This document shows, in pieces, positions 33,262 through 41,504 of a DNA stretch of 63,971 nt; positions within the stretch are counted from its first letter, which is position 1; every line of letters begins with the position of its first letter. Below the pieces are notes generated by a model that saw only the letters and a program-made list of their open reading frames with translations, did no database searches and was not told the origin of the DNA. Location of the stretch: positions 1-63,971 of the forward strand of contig DATKAB010000173.1 of assembly GCA_035498555.1 (NCBI GenBank). The letters are read 5' to 3'. Position numbers and translations under genes: made by a program. The stretch comes from Candidatus Sulfotelmatobacter sp. Lineage in GTDB: Bacteria > Eisenbacteria > RBG-16-71-46.

Positions 33262-34416
33262 ATGCGCGTTCTGGTTCTCTGCGCGGATCCCTCGGTGCCC
33301 TTGGGCGGCACTCGTGGCGGCTCGGCACACATGCGCGCCGTGGCTGCGGCGTTGCTGCGGGCGGGGCATCTGGTGGACTGCGCGGTGGCGGCGCTCGGCG
33401 ACCGCAGCGAGCTGGCCAAGCTCCAGTCGCGCGGGATTTCGCTTCACTCGCTCGACTCGCGCGGCGGGCGATCCACCATGGATCGCCTGATGGCCACGAG
33501 CCGTCCGGATCTGGTGATCGAGCGCCTCGCTCCGCAGTCGCCGCATGGCGCCGAATCCGCCGCCGCCGCCGGCGTCGCGCACGTCTACAAAGTCGCGGCC
33601 CTTCCAGGTGACGAGGAAGTCGTGTCGAGCCCTCTCGCCCGGCTCGAGGAACCCGGCCAGAGCCTGCGCCGCGGCTTCGCCGCGAGTCGCGGCGCGGTGG
33701 TGGCGTCCGAAGAACTGGCGGGCTGGGTGCGCGGGCTCGCTCCCGACAATTTTCCGATCACGGTGATTCCGAACGTCGCCGATCCGCAATTGTTCGAAGC
33801 CCCGACCGAAGCCGACCTCAGCTGGGCGCACACCGTCGCCGCCGCGCAGCACGGCGAGTTCGTGATCGGCTTCGCCGGCTCGTTCAAGCCCTGGCACGAT
33901 CTCGAAACGCTCGTCCACGCGGTGGCGATGTTCCAGTCGCGCTTCTCCGCCCGCCTCCTGCTGATCGGCGACGGGCCCCAGCGCACCGCCCTGCTCGCGC
34001 TCACCCATCAGCACCGGATCCCCACCGTGTTCCCGGGCAATGTCCGAGATCGCGAGATGCGTGCGCTGCTCGAGTGCTGCGACGTGGTCGCCATGCCCTA
34101 CGCGCGCTCGGGCGCCGACTTCTCGCCGATCCGGCTGGTCGAGGCCATGGCCTCGGGCCGTCCGATCGTGGCCACCGAGACCGGCTCCACCCGGCGAGTG
34201 CTGGCCGAGGGGGCGAGTGGCATGCTGGTGCCGGCGGGCGATCCATCGGCGATGGCGCGTGCCTTCGAGCGACTCGCCACCCAATCCACGCTGCGCCAGC
34301 ACCTCGCCGAGTCGGCGCGGCGCCGCGCCTCGCACTACTACGCGTGGGACGTCGCGGTGGAGCGCGTGCTCGCCTTCGCCGGCGCCCGCCGGCTCGGCGC
34401 CGAAAACTGCGCCTGA
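33262..34416 (+). CDS. Glycosyltransferase family 4
   Basis: A 384-residue GT-B glycosyltransferase. The N-terminal domain starts MRVLVLCADPSVPLGGTRGG (family 4 glycine loop). The C-terminal domain has FVIGFAGSFKPWHDLETLV, LLIGDGPQR, a central VFPGNVRD, and the donor-binding E-x7-E region (SPIRLVEAMASGRPIVATE). It would transfer an activated sugar to an acceptor in the cytoplasm, most often for surface polysaccharide; donor and acceptor cannot be read from sequence. The start at 33262 is where family homology begins, although the frame is open from 33106. It stands alone, with no polysaccharide cluster around it. Confidence 0.85.
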   Translation: MRVLVLCADPSVPLGGTRGGSAHMRAVAAALLRAGHLVDCAVAALGDRSELAKLQSRGISLHSLDSRGGRSTMDRLMATSRPDLVIERLAPQSPHGAESAAAAGVAHVYKVAALPGDEEVVSSPLARLEEPGQSLRRGFAASRGAVVASEELAGWVRGLAPDNFPITVIPNVADPQLFEAPTEADLSWAHTVAAAQHGEFVIGFAGSFKPWHDLETLVHAVAMFQSRFSARLLLIGDGPQRTALLALTHQHRIPTVFPGNVRDREMRALLECCDVVAMPYARSGADFSPIRLVEAMASGRPIVATETGSTRRVLAEGASGMLVPAGDPSAMARAFERLATQSTLRQHLAESARRRASHYYAWDVAVERVLAFAGARRLGAENCA

Positions 34417-34552
34417 CCCCCGCTTCGCTCGCGTAGCCCCGCGTCGGCCATGGTTCGAGGGTGCGGACCCCGAGAACCGCCGACCGGGGCGCGCGAGGAT
34501 GTCAAACCTCGCCGCGGGAGGCGCTTCGGCCGCGCGTGCCTTCATTTCCCCC

Positions 34553-34581
34553 TTGGCGCGGACGCCCGTTTCGGCTACTAA
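34553..34581 (+). promoter_or_regulatory. Sigma-70-like promoter candidate
   Basis: TTGGCG (34553-34558), 17 bp, then TACTAA (34576-34581), 72 bp before a gene with a very strong ribosome site. A short hairpin CGGCC-TTT-GGCCG follows in the leader. Confidence 0.35.
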
Positions 34582-34653
34582 CTCTCTGTCGCAGTCGGCC
34601 TTTGGCCGGACGCCCCCCGGCTCTCGACGCGCTCAACCTCAAGGAGGAGGCTC

Positions 34654-35355
34654 ATGCAGCTGTCGGCAGCACGTGTCCGGGTCACGATCTCCGCCGTGAT
34701 CCTCGCGACACAACTCGCGAACTGCCTCGCTCCGGCGCTCGCGTTCGCGCAGAGTTCGAGCGGTTCCAGCAACGTTCAGCGCGGCCAGGAGTACTACGAG
34801 CAGAGCCGTTTCGATGAAGCCATCAGCCTGCTCAAGGACCTGGTGGATCGCGGCGCTCTCACCGGAGAAGACCTCCAGCGCGCGCGCGAGCTGCTGGCGC
34901 GCTCCTACGTGAAGAAGGGCTATCCGGTCCAGGGCAAGGAGATGTTCAAGGCGATCCTGCGGAGCAATCCGTCGTGGCGCCCGGACCCGATCCGCGTGCC
35001 GCCCGACGAGACCGCGGTGTTCGATCAGGCGCTCAAGGAATTCCAGGCCGAGGGAAGCGGAACGCCGGCGCCGGCCGACACCAGCAAGGTGGCAACGCCG
35101 CCGACGCCCGCTCCGCCCACCACTGCGCCTGCGCCTCCCAAGGCGACGCCGACGCCGGCCTCGACCGTAGTGCCCGGGGCGGCCACCGAGACCAAGGAAA
35201 AGAAGAAGTCTTCCAAGACGCTCTGGTACGTGCTCGGGGGCGCGGTGCTGATCGGTGGCATCGCCGCCGCGGCGGGCGGTGGTGGGGGAGGCGGTGGCAG
35301 CACGCCGGCCCCGGCCAGCCCGCTCCCCACGTTCCCCACACCGCCCGGCCCGTGA
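34654..35355 (+). CDS. Exported TPR-like protein with C-terminal glycine-rich membrane segment
   Basis: A 233-residue protein. A signal peptide (ISAVILATQLANCLAPALAFA) is followed by TPR-like helices (about 40-120: VQRGQEYYEQSRFDEAISLL, ARELLARSYVKKGYPVQGKE). A Pro/Thr-rich linker leads to a C-terminal transmembrane helix (LWYVLGGAVLIGGIAAAAGG) and a poly-Gly then Pro tail. The ribosome site AAGGAGGAGG is the strongest in the window, which suggests high expression. The TPR plus C-terminal glycine-rich membrane arrangement is common in FCB-group genomes, without established function. Confidence 0.75.
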   Translation: MQLSAARVRVTISAVILATQLANCLAPALAFAQSSSGSSNVQRGQEYYEQSRFDEAISLLKDLVDRGALTGEDLQRARELLARSYVKKGYPVQGKEMFKAILRSNPSWRPDPIRVPPDETAVFDQALKEFQAEGSGTPAPADTSKVATPPTPAPPTTAPAPPKATPTPASTVVPGAATETKEKKKSSKTLWYVLGGAVLIGGIAAAAGGGGGGGGSTPAPASPLPTFPTPPGP

Positions 35356-35426
35356 CGCGCTCGTCGCTCCGGACCGTGCCCGAATCAGGATTTTCTGAAC
35401 TCGCCCACCCCCATCGGGAGGAACCG

Positions 35427-36266
35427 ATGAACAAGCTCGTCCGTGGAGTGCTTCTGATAGCAGTGATGTTGCTGATCTCGCTCGGCGTGTCGTTCGCTGG
35501 AGTGATCGTGGCGCCGACCGGCATTCCCTACCAGGGCCGCCTCACGGACGCCGGCGGCGCGCCGGTGAATGGAGCGAAGACCCTCACGCTCACGCTCTAC
35601 AACTCCGGGAACACGGTCATCTATCAGGAGACCCAGAACGTCACGGTGACGAATGGTCTGTTCTCGGTCGAGATCGGAACCGGCACTGCGGTCACGGGCA
35701 CATTCGCGACCATCAACTTCTCGACCTACGATCTGTATCTCGGAATCCAGGTTGGCACCGATCCCGAAATGGCGCCCAAGATTCACTTCGGCGTCGTGCC
35801 CTATGCGATGACGGCGAAAGACTCACCTGGGCTCGCCTCGAATCACAGCACCAGCTTCACGAATTTCCCGACCACCGGCGCGGCAGTCGCCCTGGTCGGC
35901 GCCACGATCACGGTTCCGACCGCCGGCTATATCATGGTCATTGCCGGAGGGCAGATCTACGCGCCCGCTGGATTCAGCACCGCGATGTGGATCAGCGAGG
36001 CGGCCGGCGGGAGCTTCGACAGCAATGACTATGGCGACGTCTCGAATCCGAACGGGGCTCAATTCTTCCAGTACGAGCGACATCGCGTCTACTCGAAAGG
36101 GCCCGGCACCTACACCTTCTATCTGAACGGGTCGGCGACGGTGGCCGGTGCCTATCTGTGGCAGCCGACGATGACAGCGTTCTTCATTCCCACGGCAATG
36201 GGCTCGGTCGCGCCTGTCCCGACCGTTCCGGCCGCGGCCCGCCAGCCGGCCGACCCGACGCGGTGA
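35427..36266 (+). CDS. Secreted protein of unknown function (tail-fibre-like N-terminal region)
   Basis: A 279-residue exported protein. The signal peptide is MNKLVRGVLLIAVMLLISLGVSFA. The mature N-terminus (PTGIPYQGRLTDAGGAPVNG, LTLTLYNSGNTVIYQETQ, then NGLFSVEIGTGT) is a beta domain repeatedly seen at the start of large secreted proteins and phage-tail-like proteins of FCB bacteria. The C-terminal half (about 155-255) is a further beta-rich, aromatic domain (TYTFYLNGSATVAGAYLW) resembling C1q/TNF-like jelly-rolls. It has GGGAGGAACC as ribosome site. It is probably a surface protein; no enzyme motif is seen. Confidence 0.65.
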   Translation: MNKLVRGVLLIAVMLLISLGVSFAGVIVAPTGIPYQGRLTDAGGAPVNGAKTLTLTLYNSGNTVIYQETQNVTVTNGLFSVEIGTGTAVTGTFATINFSTYDLYLGIQVGTDPEMAPKIHFGVVPYAMTAKDSPGLASNHSTSFTNFPTTGAAVALVGATITVPTAGYIMVIAGGQIYAPAGFSTAMWISEAAGGSFDSNDYGDVSNPNGAQFFQYERHRVYSKGPGTYTFYLNGSATVAGAYLWQPTMTAFFIPTAMGSVAPVPTVPAAARQPADPTR

Positions 36267-36323
36267 GCCGGGCATGATCACGATGAATTCGCCACGAGCC
36301 CACGACGGGAATCGGGGGTCCGC

Positions 36324-37982
36324 ATGAGATCCAGGATGGCGGTGAGCGCCGCTCTGCTGCTGCTCGCGACGGCTTGGCATGCGTCGTCGCTCGCTCAGGT
36401 GACAAGCACCAATTTCAAGCTGACGGGTGACGTCGGAAGCGGCGGCCTCGGCACCTCGACCAGTTACCGGTTGTTCGGCACGCAGCCCTCGAATCCCGCG
36501 GGTCGCACCACGTCGCCCGCGAACGATCTCTTTTCGGGATTCGTTCGCGCGATCGGCTTCTCGCACATGGACACCGTGCGCTATTCGACCAAGGCCGGGA
36601 AATTCGCGCTGGTGGCGTTTCCGCTCAAGCGCACCAACAACGCGCCCACCTCAGTGCTGCCCGGGCTCGGAGCCTACAACAACACCGTGTGGCGACTCGG
36701 ACACTTCGACACCGCCAATAACAAGTACCTGGAGCCCGGTTCGACCGGCATCACCACCATCAGCAACGGTCTCGGCTACTGGCTGATCACGGCGGGAGCG
36801 AACAACAACAGCCTGCTCGACGTCGGGCTCCCCGTGGTCGAACTTCCCTTCCTCGGAGCGGCCGGCGCCTATCCGCTGGCCAATGGCCCATCGGCCGCGC
36901 CGGGCTGGAACCAGATGGGCAATCCGTTCCAGTATCCGATCGACGTCTCGCACGTGTGGGTGACCGACAACGCGACCTTCGCCGGCCCAGTCGGGAACGG
37001 CGGCAACACGCTCACCGATCACACCATCAAGGTCTGGAACGACACCTCCTCGACGTACGAAGACGCGGCGACCATCAACGGCCGGCAAGGCTTCTGGGTC
37101 CACAAGACCAGCACCGCCGCGGTCAACATGATCTTCTTTGCCGGCGGGAGCACCTATGGAGTCCCGGCGCCGGGGCTGGAGGCGGGCGGTTCGAGCGCCG
37201 ACCTGTCCTCGAACGCCCCGGTCGCGGTCGGGCTCTCGTCGAACGCTCCGGTCGCGCAGTGGGCGGTCTCGCTCACCGCCCGCCAGGGCGATCGCTCTTC
37301 CGAGCCCATGGTGATGGGAGCGGCTGCGGTCGCGGCCGGTCAATGGAATTCCCTGTGCGAAGCGCTTGCACCCGCTCCACCCGATTTCGAGCCGCTGACG
37401 CTGCGCCAGACGCGCACCGACTGGGGGCGATTCTCCGGCGACTACACGCGGGTGTTCCAGCCGGAGTCCGATCACATGAGCTGGGATTTCACCGTGTCTG
37501 GCGCCGAATCGCCGGGCGAGTTGAATCTCCGCGTCGAGTCTCAGGGTCTGCCGGCCGGGACGCGGCTCTGGCTCACCGATCGTGCCACCGGTGCGCGGCA
37601 GGAAATGGCGCCGAGCGGTTCCTTCACGCTGCCGGCGTTCGCGGACGCCCACGACTATCGAATCGAAGCGATCGGCGGGAGCGCGTCACAGCCCTCGGCG
37701 AATCTCGCCGATGAGTTCATGCGGGCATATCCGAATCCCTTCCGCGCCTCGACCGGGCTCAACTTCGCGCTGGCCCGCACCGGCGACGTGAGCGTGGACA
37801 TCTTCGACCTGCAAGGCCGGCGCGTGCGTTCGCTCGAGCGCCGCGGACTTGCTGCGGGGGAGCACGTGCTGGTGTGGGACGGCCGTGACGCGAGCGGCAA
37901 CCTCGCCGGCAGCGGCGTCTATCTCACTCGCTGGCGCGCCGGTGAGCTGAGCGGCAGCGGGCGACTGGTCAAGATCGACTGA
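36324..37982 (+). CDS. Secreted protein with C-terminal FlgD-like/sorting-type domain
   Basis: A 552-residue exported protein. The signal peptide (MAVSAALLLLATAWHASSLAQ) precedes a region of beta domains without recognised catalytic residues. The C-terminal 85 residues are a FlgD-Ig-like/T9SS-type sorting domain: FMRAYPNPFRASTGLNFAL, VSVDIFDLQGRRVRSL, HVLVWDGRDASGNLAGSGVY. Such domains anchor or sort secreted proteins in Bacteroidetes and are common in other FCB phyla. A short internal repeat (LSSNAPVAVG, LSSNAPVAQW) is present. It is followed by a strong terminator, so the 34.6-38.0 kb genes may form one unit. Its cargo role is unknown. Confidence 0.75.
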   Translation: MRSRMAVSAALLLLATAWHASSLAQVTSTNFKLTGDVGSGGLGTSTSYRLFGTQPSNPAGRTTSPANDLFSGFVRAIGFSHMDTVRYSTKAGKFALVAFPLKRTNNAPTSVLPGLGAYNNTVWRLGHFDTANNKYLEPGSTGITTISNGLGYWLITAGANNNSLLDVGLPVVELPFLGAAGAYPLANGPSAAPGWNQMGNPFQYPIDVSHVWVTDNATFAGPVGNGGNTLTDHTIKVWNDTSSTYEDAATINGRQGFWVHKTSTAAVNMIFFAGGSTYGVPAPGLEAGGSSADLSSNAPVAVGLSSNAPVAQWAVSLTARQGDRSSEPMVMGAAAVAAGQWNSLCEALAPAPPDFEPLTLRQTRTDWGRFSGDYTRVFQPESDHMSWDFTVSGAESPGELNLRVESQGLPAGTRLWLTDRATGARQEMAPSGSFTLPAFADAHDYRIEAIGGSASQPSANLADEFMRAYPNPFRASTGLNFALARTGDVSVDIFDLQGRRVRSLERRGLAAGEHVLVWDGRDASGNLAGSGVYLTRWRAGELSGSGRLVKID

Positions 37983-38001
37983 CGAGCTTCGAGCCTCGAG
38001 C

Positions 38002-38036
38002 CCCGCGCGAGCCGATTCGCGCGGGGTCTTTTTTTC
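38002..38036 (+). terminator. Strong Rho-independent terminator
   Basis: Perfect 10-bp stem CCCCGCGCGA-gccgat-TCGCGCGGGG followed by TCTTTTTTT. It lies 19 bp after the stop codon and insulates the following kinase/T6SS cluster. Confidence 0.9.
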
Positions 38037-38077
38037 GCCCGGAATCCACGCCAATCTCCGGCCAGGGCCCCGCCGTC

Positions 38078-38107
38078 TTGCCGGCTTCGCTCCGCGCCCC
38101 CTATTCT
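38078..38107 (+). promoter_or_regulatory. Sigma-70-like promoter candidate for the second kinase
   Basis: TTGCCG (38078-38083), 18 bp, TATTCT (38102-38107), the only promoter-like pair between the terminator and the kinase gene. Confidence 0.4.
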
Positions 38108-38190
38108 CATTTCCTTCTGGCCGGCTCCCCGCCCTGGAATCCCGCGGCATGCCGGTCTTCGAGCATTCCACGGCGGAGTCGCGATTCCTG

Positions 38191-40947
38191 ATGGAAAAGG
38201 ATTTCGGCGCGTACGAGCTGCGCGACCGCATCGGCAAGGGCGGCATGGCCTGGGTCTACCTGGCCGTGCAGAAGAACCTCGACCGGCCGGTGGCCTTGAA
38301 GATCCTCTTCCCGCATCTGGCCGAGGACGACGCGCTGGTGGCGCGCTTCCAGCTCGAGGCCAAGTCCGCGGCGGCCATGCGCCACGAGAACGTCTGCCAG
38401 GTCTACGACTTCGGGCGCCACGGCGATCAGTTCTACATCGCCATGGAGTACGTCGAAGGGAAGAACCTGCGCGAGTGGATCGACGCGCACGGAGCGCCGC
38501 CGCTCGAGATCGCGCTGCTCATGCTGCGCGACATCTGCCGCGGGCTCGAGCACGCCCACCGCCGCAACATCATCCATCGCGACATCAAGCCGTCCAACGT
38601 GATGTTCACGCCCGACGGCGTGATCAAGCTCATGGACTTTGGCCTGGCGCGCCGCGTCGAGGACCGCAGCGGCATCACCATGTACGGCGCGATGCTCGGC
38701 ACTCCGGCCTACATGTCGCCCGAGCAGGCGCGCGGCGAGAAGCTCGAGCGCCCCACCACCGACATCTTTTCGTTCGGCATCGTCTGCTACGAGCTGCTCG
38801 GAGGCCTGCGGCCGTTTCAGGGCGACAGTTCCTCGGTGGCGCGCGCGATCATGTACGCCGAGCCGCGCCCGCTCGACGCGCTCGATCCGCTGGTGCCGCC
38901 GATCGTCGAAGCCATGATTCGCCGCATGCTCGAGAAGAACGTCGAGCAACGCGTGCAGAGCGTGGCCGAGGTGCGACACGCCTTCGATGCCGCGATCCAG
39001 GAGCTTGGCATTCCGCACGAGCGCGAACTGCTCGCCGACTTCGCCGCCGATCCTGCGGCGGTCGGCTCGGTGTTGCGCGCGCGCCGGCTGACGCGCCATC
39101 TCGAGCGCGTTCACGAGGCCGAAGCCCGCAATGACGCGACCGCGCTGCTGCGCGAATGGCGCTGCGTGCTCTACCTCGATCCTGATCACAAGGAAGCCGC
39201 GGAATACGTCCGCAAGCACGACGTGCCGGGCCCGCTCGGAGGCGCCGCGCCGGCCGACGAGCTCGAGCACACCATGCTGTGGACTCCGGAATCGCGGCCG
39301 ATCACGCCGCCGCCGACTTCACGGACCCCGTCGATCGCGCCCGACGCGCCGACGCTTCCGCCCGCTCCCTCGGTCTCGCGCCCGCCGGGGACCGCTTCTC
39401 GCGCCCCCGGCTCGACTGTGCCACCGGTGTTCCCCGAAGCTCCGCCCGAGCAGACCATGGTGCTCGACCCGTCGCGCTCATCGGCGGTGGCGCCCCCGAG
39501 CGCGCCCCCGCCGCCCGCAGCTCCGCCGCCGCCCGCGGGGCCACCATCCGCGCCTCCGCCTCCCGCGCCCCGCGAGCCAGTGCCCGCCGCCGCGGCGCCG
39601 CGGAGGAAGCCGCCTGCACCGGCGAAGCCGGCGGCGAAGACCCCGCCGCTCCTCATTCCGGGAGTGGTGGCGCTGCTGGTGGTCGTCGCCGGCGCCATCT
39701 TCCTGTTCTCGCCACACAAGAGCACGCCACCCGCGACGCCTTCGGGCCCGCCGGTGCCGGGTTCGCCGGTCGGCGCTCCCGGGAGCGAGGCGCCGCCGGC
39801 GGCGCCGTCTGCCGGATCGGGTGTCACCACGGCCGCGCTCACCGTGACCGCCGAGCCACGCGACGCGCAGGTGATCGTGGATGGCGGCCAGCCGCAGTCG
39901 GTGCCGGCGCGGTTCGGCGAGCTGACCACCGGTGCCCACACGATTCGCGTGCTGCGCGACAGCTTCCAGACCGCGCGGCGCGTGGTGCATCTCGCCGCCG
40001 GACAGGACACCCTGGTCGCGGTCAAGCTCAAGCCGATCGAGAAAGGGGCTCGCGAGGTGCTGGCGCTGCGGATCGCGACCGATCCTCCCGACGCGACCGT
40101 GGCGCTCGACGGGGAGGCGCCGCAGACCGCACCCGCCACCTATCGCAACGTCACGGCCGGCGAACACACCGTGGAGGCGAAGCGTGAAGGTTTCGCGAGC
40201 CAGCTGCTGGCGTTCACGGTGCGTGCTCAGGCCGAGACCACCGTGACGCTCAAGCTCGTGCCGCAACGCGCGGGACCGGCCCGGTCGGTGACGGTGCGCA
40301 CGCGTCCCAACGGCGGCATGGTCACGGTCGACGATCTGGGTGCCCGTCACGAGCCCGGGCGGTTCGAGGGGCTGCATCCGGGCCTCCATCGCGCGCGCGC
40401 TTCGCTCAGCGGCTTCGCCGATGTCGATTTGAGCTTTGCGCTCTCGGGTCAGCGAGACACCACGGTGACGCTGCAGTTCGCCGGACCGCCGAGCACGCCG
40501 GCGGGCGCCACCGCCACGCTCAACGTCTGGCTGCGACCGGCGGGCACGGTGCTGCTCGACCGGGCCCCGGTCCGGACCGACGTCGAGTCACTGCAGGTGG
40601 TGCTGCAGGCCGACCGCGAGTACCTGGTCGGGCTCCAGCCCAAGTGGGGCGGAAGCTTCGTGAGCGAGCCGGTGAAGTTGAAGGCCGGGCAGACGCGCCT
40701 GTTCGGCTACGACTTTCGCCCCGGCATGGCACGCATCGACGTGGCCGTGACCGGCGGGCCCCCGGCCGAGATCCTGCTGGACGGAAAGCCGAGCGGCCTC
40801 CAGACCCCGAATACCCTGTTCGTGAACCCGGGCAGCCACAAGATCGTGGTGGCCCTCGACGGCTGGACGACCCGGGAGGGGGTTCAGAGCTTCAAGCTCA
40901 AGGGCGGACAGGCGCGCGCGCTCAGCTTCACGCTCGCGCGTCCTTGA
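38191..40947 (+). CDS. Membrane Ser/Thr protein kinase with five PEGA repeats (copy 2, T6SS-linked)
   Basis: A 918-residue Hanks-type kinase, paralogous to the one ending at 27601. The kinase domain (about 5-275) has GKGGMAWVY, VALKILFPH, HRDIKPSNVMF, MDFGLARR and GTPAYMSPEQA. A Pro-rich linker (about 365-480) and a transmembrane helix (LLIPGVVALLVVVAGAIFLF, about 487-507) precede five PEGA-like beta repeats (about 545-918; for example DAQVIVDGG, DATVALDGE, PAEILLDGK). The start at 38191 aligns with the other kinase; an in-frame ATG at 38149 is possible. It is immediately upstream of tssJ, the position expected of a PpkA-type kinase that triggers T6SS assembly. Confidence 0.92.
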   Translation: MEKDFGAYELRDRIGKGGMAWVYLAVQKNLDRPVALKILFPHLAEDDALVARFQLEAKSAAAMRHENVCQVYDFGRHGDQFYIAMEYVEGKNLREWIDAHGAPPLEIALLMLRDICRGLEHAHRRNIIHRDIKPSNVMFTPDGVIKLMDFGLARRVEDRSGITMYGAMLGTPAYMSPEQARGEKLERPTTDIFSFGIVCYELLGGLRPFQGDSSSVARAIMYAEPRPLDALDPLVPPIVEAMIRRMLEKNVEQRVQSVAEVRHAFDAAIQELGIPHERELLADFAADPAAVGSVLRARRLTRHLERVHEAEARNDATALLREWRCVLYLDPDHKEAAEYVRKHDVPGPLGGAAPADELEHTMLWTPESRPITPPPTSRTPSIAPDAPTLPPAPSVSRPPGTASRAPGSTVPPVFPEAPPEQTMVLDPSRSSAVAPPSAPPPPAAPPPPAGPPSAPPPPAPREPVPAAAAPRRKPPAPAKPAAKTPPLLIPGVVALLVVVAGAIFLFSPHKSTPPATPSGPPVPGSPVGAPGSEAPPAAPSAGSGVTTAALTVTAEPRDAQVIVDGGQPQSVPARFGELTTGAHTIRVLRDSFQTARRVVHLAAGQDTLVAVKLKPIEKGAREVLALRIATDPPDATVALDGEAPQTAPATYRNVTAGEHTVEAKREGFASQLLAFTVRAQAETTVTLKLVPQRAGPARSVTVRTRPNGGMVTVDDLGARHEPGRFEGLHPGLHRARASLSGFADVDLSFALSGQRDTTVTLQFAGPPSTPAGATATLNVWLRPAGTVLLDRAPVRTDVESLQVVLQADREYLVGLQPKWGGSFVSEPVKLKAGQTRLFGYDFRPGMARIDVAVTGGPPAEILLDGKPSGLQTPNTLFVNPGSHKIVVALDGWTTREGVQSFKLKGGQARALSFTLARP

Positions 40948-40965
40948 GCGCTGTGCCCCAAGCCC

Positions 40966-40994
40966 TTGACGCCACCCGGCTTGCCGCCTAGTGT
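40966..40994 (+). promoter_or_regulatory. Sigma-70-like promoter of the T6SS operon (tssJ)
   Basis: TTGACG (40966-40971), a 17-bp spacer, TAGTGT (40989-40994). The predicted start point, near 41001, almost coincides with the ATG at 41002. Either the mRNA is leaderless or the true start is the ATG at 41020. Confidence 0.45.
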
Positions 40995-41001
40995 GCCGGC
41001 C

Positions 41002-41478
41002 ATGTGCGCCCGCGCCTTGATGTCGCGCAGTGCGTTGGCACCAATCGCTGCCTTGTGCCTGTTGGGAACCAGCTGCGCCAAGGTGCCGCTGGTGGGCGGC
41101 AAGCCGGCGATTCAGCTCAGTCTCGAGGCCTCGGACCAGTGCAACACCTGCGGCAAGGCCAGCGCGCAACCGCTCGAGTTCGCGGTGATTCAGGTCACCG
41201 ATGCCTCGGCCATCACCGGAACCTCCCTGGTCCAGATCTGGGGCAAGGAGAAGGCGCTCTTCGGCGACGCGTTGCTCACGCGCGACACCGGTTTCATCGA
41301 TCCAAAGGCCAAGCAGGAATTCAGCTACGAGCGCAACGCCAAGGCCAAAGCGGTGATCGTGATCGGCAATTTCTGTCAGCCCGAGGGCACCTGCTGGTAC
41401 GTTCTTCAGCCGCTCTCGAAGGGATCCCACCTCAAGTTGAGGGCGGAAGCGTCCTGTCTGGCGGTCGCGAAGAAGTGA
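41002..41478 (+). CDS. tssJ: T6SS outer-membrane lipoprotein TssJ
   Basis: A 158-residue lipoprotein. The signal sequence SRSALAPIAALCLLGTSC places lipid-modified Cys25 as residue one. The mature domain (IQLSLEASDQCNTCGKASAQ, AVIQVTDASAITG, KAVIVIGNFCQPEGTCWYVL) matches the small beta-sandwich TssJ/VasD family. TssJ holds the TssLM complex to the outer membrane. It carries four extra cysteines, unusual for TssJ and possibly forming two disulfides. An ATG at 41020 could be the real start and gives a more compact signal peptide. It lies 27 bp before tssK. Confidence 0.82.
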   Translation: MCARALMSRSALAPIAALCLLGTSCAKVPLVGGKPAIQLSLEASDQCNTCGKASAQPLEFAVIQVTDASAITGTSLVQIWGKEKALFGDALLTRDTGFIDPKAKQEFSYERNAKAKAVIVIGNFCQPEGTCWYVLQPLSKGSHLKLRAEASCLAVAKK

Positions 41479-41504
41479 AGCGCTGACAGGTCGCGGAGAC
41501 TCCC

